Made by a program: the position numbers and the translations under genes. Under the pieces are notes generated by a model. That model ran no database searches. It saw nothing but the letters and a program-made list of their open reading frames with translations, and had not been told where the DNA came from. A stretch of 12,632 bases of DNA from DASVEE01 sp036399695 (GTDB lineage Bacteria > Acidobacteriota > Thermoanaerobaculia > Gp7-AA8), in assembly GCA_036399695.1 (NCBI GenBank), contig DASWMP010000083.1, positions 1 to 12,632 of the forward strand. Direction: 5' to 3'. Of the stretch, positions 6,690-12,146 are shown one piece after another (within the stretch, counting starts at the first letter, position 1; every line of letters begins with the position of its first letter).

Positions 6690-7700
6690 ATGCCCCTCCA
6701 CGACGCGTTCGGGCGTCCGCTCCACGACCTGCGCATCTCGGTCACGGACCGCTGTAATTTCCGCTGCACCTACTGCATGCCGAAGGAAGTCTTCGGCCGC
6801 GACTTCGCCTTCCTGCGCCGCGATGAGCTGCTGACGTTCGAGGAGATCGCCCGCCTGGTGCGCCTCTTCGTGCAGCTCGGCACGCGCAAGGTCCGGCTCA
6901 CCGGCGGCGAGCCGCTGCTGCGCCGCGACCTCGAGCGCCTCGTCGGCATGCTCGCGGAGATCGACGGGCTCGACGACATCGCCATGACCACGAACGGCTC
7001 GACGCTCACGCCGGCCAAGGCGCGCGCGCTCGTGGACGCCGGCCTGCGCCGCCTCACCGTGAGCCTCGATTCACTCGACGACGCGGTCTTCCGCGCGATG
7101 AACGACGTCGACTTTCCGGTGGCGAAGGTGCTGGAAGCGATCGACGTCGCCGCCGAAGCGGGGCTGGCGCCGGTGAAGGTCGACATGGTTGTCAAGCGCG
7201 GCATGAACGACGCGTCGATCATCGAGATGGCCCGCTACTTCCGCGGCACCGGACACATCCTTCGCTTCATCGAATACATGGACGTCGGCAACACCAACGG
7301 CTGGCAGATGGGGGAGGTCGTCTCCGGCCGCGAGATCCGCGACCGCATCGCCGCCGAGTGGCCGATCGAGCCCGCCGAAGCGAATTACTTCGGCGAAGTC
7401 GCGGAACGCTGGCGCTATGTCGACGGGGCCGGCGAGATCGGCATCATCACGTCTGTGACGCAGCCCTTCTGCGGCACGTGCACGCGTGCACGCCTGTCAG
7501 CCGCCGGCTCGCTCTATCTCTGCCTCTTCGCCGCAGAAGGCCGCGACCTGCGCGCCCCGCTGCGCAATGGCGCCACCGACGCCGAGCTCCTGGCCGCGCT
7601 CACCGCCTGCTGGTCGGCACGGATCGATCGCTACTCCGAGATCCGCACCGACGCCACCGTGGCCACCCCGAAAGTGGAGATGTCGCACATCGGGGGATGA
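6690..7700 (+). CDS. moaA: GTP 3',8-cyclase MoaA (molybdenum cofactor step 1)
   Basis: This 336-aa radical SAM enzyme, with MoaC, converts GTP toward cyclic pyranopterin monophosphate for molybdenum cofactor synthesis in the cytosol. The N-terminal cluster motif CxxxCxxC is C22, C26 and C29 (RCNFRCTYCMP). The SAM-binding GGEPL is at 72-76. The second 4Fe-4S site, specific to MoaA, is C261, C264 and C278 (CGTC, then 13 residues, C). The C-terminus ends in the conserved Gly-Gly (MSHIGG) needed for activity in known MoaA. Length and motifs are complete. Start ATG 6690 places LRISVTDRC at the usual distance; GGCGGA upstream is a weak Shine-Dalgarno. No moaC, moaD or moaE lies nearby, so the rest of the pathway must be elsewhere. 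It is probably co-transcribed with the esterase and flavin reductase genes. Confidence 0.97.
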   Translation: MPLHDAFGRPLHDLRISVTDRCNFRCTYCMPKEVFGRDFAFLRRDELLTFEEIARLVRLFVQLGTRKVRLTGGEPLLRRDLERLVGMLAEIDGLDDIAMTTNGSTLTPAKARALVDAGLRRLTVSLDSLDDAVFRAMNDVDFPVAKVLEAIDVAAEAGLAPVKVDMVVKRGMNDASIIEMARYFRGTGHILRFIEYMDVGNTNGWQMGEVVSGREIRDRIAAEWPIEPAEANYFGEVAERWRYVDGAGEIGIITSVTQPFCGTCTRARLSAAGSLYLCLFAAEGRDLRAPLRNGATDAELLAALTACWSARIDRYSEIRTDATVATPKVEMSHIGG

Positions 7701-7714
7701 GCCACGGTTTTGCG

Positions 7715-7888
7715 TCAGTCCCGCCCCCCGTTGTACTTCTCCTCAGCGGAGCTCGGCACCGTCGACAGACGCACCGCATTCGCCGTGGGCAGCGGCGCTG
7801 CCGGGCCGAACGGTTGATTGCGGTTTGCGTACACCCGCTCGCGCATCGCGCGCCCTTCTTTGATCTCCTGAATCTGGCTCTTTTTCAT
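7715..7888 (-). CDS. 57-aa small protein, coupled to the UDG gene
   Basis: A short open frame from ATG 7888 to TGA 7715, missed by length cut-offs. The start overlaps the stop of the glycosylase gene in the classic ATGA arrangement, and GAGAGG lies 1-2 bases beyond, inside the glycosylase's last codons. The protein is charged at the N-terminus (MKKSQIQEIKEGRAMRERVY), then has a Pro/Ala stretch (NQPFGPAAPLPTANA) and a polar end (SSAEEKYNGGRD). It has no Cys, signal peptide or membrane segment. I recognise no family. The overlap and Shine-Dalgarno are good evidence that it is translated. An accessory role with the glycosylase is inference only. It ends 14 bases from the convergent moaA stop. 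Confidence 0.65.
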   Translation of the reverse strand: MKKSQIQEIKEGRAMRERVYANRNQPFGPAAPLPTANAVRLSTVPSSAEEKYNGGRD

Positions 7889-8538
7889 GCCTCTCGATAC
7901 TGCGAGAGACGGGCCATTCCGGCCACGAATTGCACCTTTCCGCCCATCGACGGATGGCGTACGCGGTCGTGCTCGACGGCTAGTTTTTCCAGCGACGCCG
8001 AAGCCTGATTTCCCACAGCCACGACGCGCGTGATCCCGAAGAGACGGATGAGCCGCTCGATGAACGGCGCCCCTGCAGCCAGCTCGGCAGACGTGGGGAC
8101 GCGGTTCGACTCCGGACGCCCCGGATGGAACGGGTGAAATGGAAAGGCGTTCCAGAGCAGCGGCAGCGGCTCGAGGTCGCGGATCGTCCCCCAGACCATC
8201 GTGGCGCTGGCCTCCGTCGACAGACGCGGCCCGCTCGTCGCCTTCCGGTACCCGCGATCGGCACCGAGAATGCGCTGACCGTTCTCGAGCTCCACGCCGC
8301 CCAGCATCACCGTCTCGCTGCAGAAGGCGATGCCGGTCAACCGCCCGCCGCGATGGCTCACCGCCTCACCGATCAGCAGCATGCGAGGCCCGAGCGCGTG
8401 CAACTCCTCGAGGTACAACCGCAGATTCCGCCGCCGGACCGCGTTCGCCTTCAGATCGCCGAACGTGCGCGAATACTGATTGACCGCCCGCTCCGAAACC
8501 TCGGCCGCCGCCAGCGCATTGATGAACGTCCCGAACAC
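7885..8538 (-). CDS. Uracil-DNA glycosylase superfamily protein
   Basis: About 217 aa from GTG 8538. The frame stays open upstream to 8703, but that part runs into palindrome D and has no protein-like features, so I use the internal start (FGTFINALAAAEVSERAVNQY is a typical family N-terminus). Family landmarks are LLIGEAVSHRGGRLTGIAF (motif 1 region, near residues 54-72), LLWNAFPFHPFHPG (near 127-139, the substrate-pocket Asn and Phe), TRVVAVGNQAS and HPSMGGK (195-201, the catalytic-loop His-Pro-Ser). These match the single-domain uracil-DNA glycosylases that remove uracil from DNA in base-excision repair. Oddly, the usual GEAPG of motif 1 reads GEAVS here, so activity may be altered. There is no Shine-Dalgarno; a TANNNT motif lies 8 nt upstream. 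A 57-aa gene follows with an ATGA overlap. Confidence 0.82.
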   Translation of the reverse strand: MFGTFINALAAAEVSERAVNQYSRTFGDLKANAVRRRNLRLYLEELHALGPRMLLIGEAVSHRGGRLTGIAFCSETVMLGGVELENGQRILGADRGYRKATSGPRLSTEASATMVWGTIRDLEPLPLLWNAFPFHPFHPGRPESNRVPTSAELAAGAPFIERLIRLFGITRVVAVGNQASASLEKLAVEHDRVRHPSMGGKVQFVAGMARLSQYREA

Positions 8539-8689
8539 GCCGCCGCACTGTAAACGAAAAATCCCGGAGGAGGATGGTGGCGACCCCGGACCGTGCCGCA
8601 AGATCACGTCGTCGCGGACGCCTCCTGGACGCTGACCGATTGCGGAGCGCAGCCGATCATCAGCAGGAAGCACGGGCCAAGGTTGTGTG
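8539..8689. other. Non-coding stretch between the UDG gene and palindrome D
   Basis: Together with element D and 8831-8873 this makes about 335 bases without a supported gene. A plus-strand frame (8574-8807, ATG beside GGAGGAGG) and a minus-strand frame (8861-8604, ending in a lipobox-like FLLMIGCAP) cross it. Both run through both arms of palindrome D and have no recognisable domain. The minus-strand end could be a remnant of a lipoprotein gene. I see nothing else here except the candidate -10 at 8547-8552. Confidence 0.5.
8547..8552 (-). promoter_or_regulatory. Candidate -10 motif for a leaderless UDG start
   Basis: On the minus strand TACAGT (8552-8547) ends 8 nt before GTG 8538. No Shine-Dalgarno precedes that start, so a leaderless or very short-leader transcript is possible. 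Confidence 0.3.
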
Positions 8690-8830
8690 TGGAGGACGGA
8701 CAATCCTGTCCGTCACGCGAGAAATGGCGCGAGCACGCAGCACTTCCGCACACCTGCACCAGGACTTTGCGGGGAGACAATCTCTTCGTGGCTACTTTCT
8801 CGCGTGACGGACAAGATTGTCCGTCCTCCA
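8690..8830. repeat. Palindromic element D, 35-bp arms with nested palindromes
   Basis: 35-bp inverted arms (8690-8724 and 8796-8830) differ at one position and flank a 71-nt spacer. Each arm is itself an 8+8 bp palindrome: GACGGACA, a 4-nt centre, then TGTCCGTC (8695-8714 in the left arm). The arms begin and end with TGGAGGAC and CGAGAAA. The element therefore has two scales of dyad symmetry and could form either one long hairpin or two small ones. It sits 43 bases past the stop of the PQQ dehydrogenase gene and upstream of the glycosylase gene. Confidence 0.93.
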
Positions 8831-8873
8831 CTCGCTGCACCGCGGTTGGTCCGAGCTTCACGATGATCCCTCC

Positions 8874-10034
8874 CTACCGTCCTACCGCCCGCCGCCGCGG
8901 GCCCACCGGATTCGCGTCCACCAACTGGTAGATCCCGCCGTTGCTCCCGTGCCGGGCCACGTACAGCTCTCCGGCCACATCCTCGCCGAAGGTGCTCACC
9001 AGGAAGCCTGTCCTGAGCAGCTCCGTCGACGTCCACCGCCCGTCGGCGGTCTCCGTCGCTCCCCACACCGTCCCGCTGCAGTAATCGCTGTAGACGAACA
9101 GCCCCCGCATCCGCGGAGAACGCACCCCGCGATACCGGTAGCCGCCCGTCACCGAGCAGCCGTTCGCGTGCGTGTACTCGATCACCGGCAGGACCAGCGT
9201 CCCGTCGTTGCAATTCGACGTCGGAAGGTAGCAGCGCGTCCCTTCCATCCGCCGCCAGCCGTAGTTCTCGCCGCCCGTGCTGGTGGCCGGCTGGAAGTTG
9301 ATCTCCTCGAGCTGGTTCTGGCCGACGTCCGCAATCCAGAGGTCCCCCGTCTCCCGGTCGAACGAGAAGCGCCACGGGTTGCGCAGGCCGTACGACCAGA
9401 TCTCGCCTCGGACGCCCGTGCGGTTGACGAACGGGTTCGACGGCGGGATCGCGTACGGCGCGGTGCCGCTGTCCACATCCAGGCGCAACATCTTGCCCAG
9501 CAGCTCGCCGAGGTTCTGGGCGCGGTTGCCCGGATCGCCGCCGTTGCCGCCGTCGCCCATCCCGATGTACAGATACCCGTCCGGGCCGAAGTGCATCTGC
9601 CCGCCGTTGTGATTGGCGTATGGCTGGTTCACCCGGAGGACGACGAACGCCGAATTCGGATCGGCGCGGTTCGGATCGGTGGCCGAGCGGCTGTAGCGGG
9701 CCACGACCGTATTGCCGCTCAGGTCCGTGTAATTGACGTAGAAGAAACCGTTGTCGCGGTACCGCGGATGAAAGGCGATGCTGAGCAGCCCCCGCTCGCC
9801 GCCGGTCGTGACGAGGCCGCGCACGTCGAGGAACGGCGCCGGCAGCAGACGGGTGCCGTCATAGATGACGACCTGCCCTTCCTGCAGTGTGATGAACAGG
9901 CGCGTATCGCCGGCGTGCGTGATGGCCACCGGGTTCGCGAGAGGGGAGGCGACGAGCCGCAGCTCGTAGCGGGCCTGGGCATGGACGAGCGTGGGCAAAA
10001 GGAGCAGGGACAGGAGCAGGAGGCGTTTCCTCAT
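8874..10034 (-). CDS. PQQ-dependent sugar dehydrogenase, periplasmic
   Basis: 386 aa from ATG 10034. The frame stays open to 10112, but that extension is antisense to a better-supported small gene. The chosen start begins with a signal peptide (MRKRLLLLSLLLLPTLVHA, cut before QA), and GAGGG lies close upstream. The protein is a six-bladed beta-propeller of the glucose/sorbosone dehydrogenase family (soluble GDH, Asd/YliI and Hhip-like), which oxidises sugars in the periplasm with PQQ. The catalytic His is in ANHNGGQMHFGPDGYLYIG (His142, equivalent to the active-site His of soluble GDH). PQQ-contact arginines are likely in YGLRNPWRFSFD (Arg218 and Arg222), followed by WIADVGQNQLEEIN. A calcium-type Gly/Asp loop (GMGDGGNGGDPGN) is present. 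No PQQ synthesis genes are nearby. Natural substrate unknown. Confidence 0.93.
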   Translation of the reverse strand: MRKRLLLLSLLLLPTLVHAQARYELRLVASPLANPVAITHAGDTRLFITLQEGQVVIYDGTRLLPAPFLDVRGLVTTGGERGLLSIAFHPRYRDNGFFYVNYTDLSGNTVVARYSRSATDPNRADPNSAFVVLRVNQPYANHNGGQMHFGPDGYLYIGMGDGGNGGDPGNRAQNLGELLGKMLRLDVDSGTAPYAIPPSNPFVNRTGVRGEIWSYGLRNPWRFSFDRETGDLWIADVGQNQLEEINFQPATSTGGENYGWRRMEGTRCYLPTSNCNDGTLVLPVIEYTHANGCSVTGGYRYRGVRSPRMRGLFVYSDYCSGTVWGATETADGRWTSTELLRTGFLVSTFGEDVAGELYVARHGSNGGIYQLVDANPVGPRRRAVGR

Positions 10035-10097
10035 GACCCTCGTCTGCATGCAAGATCGGGCACTGTTTTTGAGATGAAAGACTGCAGGAGGAAACTG

Positions 10098-10268
10098 ATG
10101 GGAACGATTCATCAGCCGAAGCCGAGCTCACCCGGTTCACCTCAGCCGGACCAGCAACCTCTGCAGCCCGGTGGACCGGCCGAGTCGCGGTCGAATGCCA
10201 CCGATTCCAGACGCCCGAACGTGCAGACTCCTGAATCGCAGCGGGAGAAAACCGGCGAGCGCCGCTAA
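10098..10268 (+). CDS. 56-aa Pro/Gln/Ser-rich small protein
   Basis: A short gene with an ideal Shine-Dalgarno (AGGAGG, 10086-10091) 6 nt before ATG 10098, and an intrinsic terminator 32 bases after its TAA. The product is entirely hydrophilic: MGTIHQPKPSSPGSPQPDQQ, then Gly/Pro/Ser/Arg and a C-terminus of ESQREKTGERR. It has no hydrophobic core, Cys or signal peptide, so it is probably intrinsically disordered and cytosolic. I recognise no family. The combination of start signal, stop and terminator makes a real single-gene transcript likely. It is divergent from the PQQ dehydrogenase gene, with 63 bases between start codons, so the two may share a control region. Confidence 0.72.
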   Translation: MGTIHQPKPSSPGSPQPDQQPLQPGGPAESRSNATDSRRPNVQTPESQREKTGERR

Positions 10269-10300
10269 CCCACGTCACCGCAACGAGCCCACACCCAAAC

Positions 10301-10343
10301 AAAAAGGCTGAGGCCGCGACGCGAGTCGCGGCCTTTGCTTTTT
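10301..10343 (+). terminator. Intrinsic terminator, probably bidirectional
   Basis: GGCCGCGAC (10312-10320), a GCGA GNRA-type tetraloop, then GTCGCGGCC (10325-10333), followed by TTTGCTTTTT. The stem can extend with AAAAAG (10301-10306) pairing to CTTTTT (10338-10343). The A-tract gives a U-tract for transcription on the other strand. It ends the 56-aa gene. Confidence 0.92.
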
Positions 10344-10424
10344 CTCAGGCTGGACATACTGACGTCGATTATGAATTCGCGGGCAGAACCGTACGACAGC
10401 AGACAGACTTGCACTCCGGCTGCG

Positions 10425-10430
10425 TACTAT
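10425..10430 (+). promoter_or_regulatory. Candidate -10 motif for a leaderless start
   Basis: TACTAT (TANNNT type) ends 9 nt before ATG 10440. No Shine-Dalgarno is present and no good -35 is seen at the usual distance. Confidence 0.35.
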
Positions 10431-10439
10431 TTTGCACCC

Positions 10440-10685
10440 ATGACGCCCCTCGAAAACGCCGTTCATTTCGCTCAGGACCTGCCCGGCCTGCGCGCCCTGC
10501 TGGCGAGCCCGGTACTCTCAGCCGAAGAGTCGTTCGTGCGTACGGCCATCCGCGACGTGGTCAGCGAGCTGGCCGTGCATTTCGAGCTGCTGGCGCAGGC
10601 CAGCACACATCCCGAGTCACGCGTGTATACGCATCTGGCCGACAGAGCTCACGAGCTGGCGGCGACGCAGATCGCTCATGCATGA
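10440..10685 (+). CDS. 81-aa hypothetical protein
   Basis: The frame is open from 10335, but the earlier ATGs overlap or follow the terminator and encode an unlikely sequence, so I start at ATG 10440. The 81-aa product is predicted to be nearly all helix: MTPLENAVHFAQDLPGLRAL, then SAEESFVRTAIRDVVSELAV and SRVYTHLADRAHELAATQIA. It has no Cys, signal peptide or membrane segment, so it is a small cytosolic helical protein, perhaps a helical hairpin. I recognise no family. The start has no Shine-Dalgarno and a TANNNT motif 9 nt upstream, consistent with a leaderless message. Palindrome E starts 14 bases after its stop. Confidence 0.6.
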   Translation: MTPLENAVHFAQDLPGLRALLASPVLSAEESFVRTAIRDVVSELAVHFELLAQASTHPESRVYTHLADRAHELAATQIAHA

Positions 10686-10698
10686 GCGGGAGCTGATC

Positions 10699-10823
10699 GA
10701 TTTCCGTTCCGATTTCCGGAAAATCGGCTTCGCCTGAGCGATGATTTGCGCTGAATGGCGCGTAATGACGGACCGGCTGCGGACAGCGGGACTCTCCCTG
10801 CCGGAAATCGGAAGTCGGAAATC
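10699..10823. repeat. Palindromic element E, 7-nt words (GATTTCC)
   Basis: The left arm 10699-10719 and right arm 10801-10823 are inverted copies built from GATTTCCG-type words (reverse GGAAATC). They match except for a 2-base length difference and flank an 81-nt spacer. A local 7-bp hairpin, CCGATTT/AAATCGG, lies at 10709-10727. The start codon of the GT-C gene (10755) is in the spacer, and the right arm encodes its residues 16-23. The element thus covers the 3' flank of the 81-aa gene and the 5' coding end of the next gene. Confidence 0.88.
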
Positions 10824-12146
10824 CGAGATCGCCCGCTGTACGCGGTCATTACAGCCATCGCGGTACGCGTAGCGCTCATGACCTCCGCCTGGGCGGTGGG
10901 CGGCACGTCGCCGTTCCTCGCGCCGGACTCCTGGACCTACCTCAAAGTCGCCGGCCATCTGGCCGCGGACTTTGTGTTCCAGCGAGATTCCGGGGTGCCC
11001 GAGCTTTCCCGCACGCCCGGGTACCCGCTGCTCCTGGTGCCGGGGACGCTGCTCGACGCGCCGGTCCTGTACGCGCTCGCGCTGAACCTGCTCTTCGTCG
11101 CCGGGATCGTCCTGCTGACGTACGACCTCGCCCGCCGCCTCACCAGCCAGCGCACCGCCGCCGTCTGCGCCTTCGTCGTGGCGCTGGAGCCGACGCTCAT
11201 GACCTGGTCGATGAAAGTCATGCCCGAGGCCCTGTTCACCCTCTGCCTCCTCGTCTTCGCGCGCGCGGCGATCGCGGTGATGGAGGACAGGCCGGTCCTG
11301 ACGAAAGTGTCCCTGCTGGCGGCGGCCGCCCTCTGCACCGCCACCTACGTCAAGCCCATCGTCTATCCCTTCGTCGCCGTCTCCATCGTGGCCGCCTTCT
11401 TCATCGTGCGCCCCCGCACCGCCACCCTCTTCGCCGCCTGCTGCGTGACCCTGCTCGCACCATGGCACCTGCGCAACTACGCGGTGGCCGGCTACGCCGG
11501 CTTCTCCACGATCATGGAACGCGCCGCCTACCTCGCCGCCGGCGCCTCCGTCGCCGCCGAACGGGCCCGCATCCCCACCGCCGACATGCGCCAGCGCATG
11601 CTCGGCCGCGCCAACGCCGTCGCCCCCGCGCAGATCCGCCGCGAAGGCCTGGCCCTCATCCGCTCCGATCCCTTCGGCTACGCCGTCACGCACGCCAAAG
11701 GGATGCTGCGCACGCTGTTCGATCCCGGCGCCCTCGAATACCCGCGCATGTTCGGCACCTACCGCGAGGGCGCCGCGGCAACGGTCCGCGCGGGCGGCCT
11801 GCCCGCCCTCGTGCGTGCGTATCCGCTGGAGGTCGCGGCGTCAGTCGTCCTGGCCGTCGCGCTCCTGCCGCTCGTCATCCTGCCGGCCGTCGCCGCGATC
11901 CGTTTCCGCCGCGATCCGCGCGTCATCCTGCTGGCGCTCCTCGCCGCCTACCTCATCGTCGCCGGCGGCGGCGTTCCGGGCTACCACCGCTTCCGCGTGC
12001 CGGCCGTTCCGTTTCTCGTGCTGCTCAGCGCGACCGTCGTTTACACTTCGCGAAATGGCATTTTCGGCGGTCGCCGCCACCCTGATGCTCGCCTCGGCGG
12101 CAATCGTGACGACGTACGTTCTCTGGCTCGCCACAGCCCGGCGTAA
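10755..12146 (+). CDS. Multi-pass GT-C (GT39/PMT-like) glycosyltransferase
   Basis: A 463-aa membrane protein. ATG 10755 directly follows an in-frame TGA and is the only ATG before the first membrane helix. There is no Shine-Dalgarno. Residues 1-27 are polar and partly repeat-derived (AGNRKSEIRDR comes from palindrome E). The first helix (VITAIAVRVALMTSAW) is followed by TSPFLAPDSWTYLKVAGHLA, whose Asp58 sits in the first external loop, where GT-C enzymes keep a catalytic Asp. About ten further hydrophobic segments are interleaved with charged loops; a larger external region near residues 240-350 contains MERAAYLAAG and RTLFDPGALEYPRMFGTYR. Such enzymes transfer a sugar from a lipid-phosphate donor to protein or glycan outside the membrane. 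Donor and acceptor are unknown. The C-terminal 31 codons overlap the start of the GT2 gene, so the two are probably functionally paired in glycan or glycolipid synthesis. Confidence 0.83.
   Translation: MARNDGPAADSGTLPAGNRKSEIRDRPLYAVITAIAVRVALMTSAWAVGGTSPFLAPDSWTYLKVAGHLAADFVFQRDSGVPELSRTPGYPLLLVPGTLLDAPVLYALALNLLFVAGIVLLTYDLARRLTSQRTAAVCAFVVALEPTLMTWSMKVMPEALFTLCLLVFARAAIAVMEDRPVLTKVSLLAAAALCTATYVKPIVYPFVAVSIVAAFFIVRPRTATLFAACCVTLLAPWHLRNYAVAGYAGFSTIMERAAYLAAGASVAAERARIPTADMRQRMLGRANAVAPAQIRREGLALIRSDPFGYAVTHAKGMLRTLFDPGALEYPRMFGTYREGAAATVRAGGLPALVRAYPLEVAASVVLAVALLPLVILPAVAAIRFRRDPRVILLALLAAYLIVAGGGVPGYHRFRVPAVPFLVLLSATVVYTSRNGIFGGRRHPDARLGGNRDDVRSLARHSPA
12042..12047 (+). promoter_or_regulatory. 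TANNNT motif ahead of the GT2 start
   Basis: TACACT ends 7 nt before ATG 12055, inside the preceding coding sequence, and no Shine-Dalgarno is present. It could be an internal promoter for a leaderless message, or chance. Confidence 0.22.

Noticed and set aside
7691..7730. Possible hairpin CGGGGG/CCCCCG between convergent moaA and the 57-aa gene
   Set aside because: Only 6 bp with a 28-nt loop, no U-tract, and it overlaps both coding ends. Too weak to call a terminator.
8574..8807. 77-codon plus-strand frame with ATG beside GGAGGAGG
   Set aside because: The Shine-Dalgarno is too close to the ATG, the frame runs through both arms of palindrome D and the Arg-rich product has no recognisable feature. 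It might be a decayed gene, but I cannot support it.
8604..8861. 85-codon minus-strand frame ending in a lipobox-like FLLMIGCAP
   Set aside because: Most of the frame is palindrome D. The lipobox-like end lies at the C-terminus rather than at a start, with no start codon directly before it. At best a remnant.
8817..10268. Long plus-strand open frame opposite the PQQ dehydrogenase gene
   Set aside because: It is an antisense shadow of a clearly identified gene. Only its last 57 codons (10098-10268) have their own Shine-Dalgarno, start and terminator, and those are annotated separately.
10335..10439. 35-codon N-terminal extension of the 81-aa gene
   Set aside because: It begins inside the intrinsic terminator and encodes an unstructured sequence. 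The helical protein starts at ATG 10440.
10617..11693. Minus-strand 358-codon frame opposite the GT-C gene
   Set aside because: Gly/Asp/Glu/Arg-rich antisense shadow; the plus strand has regular membrane helices and GT-C features.
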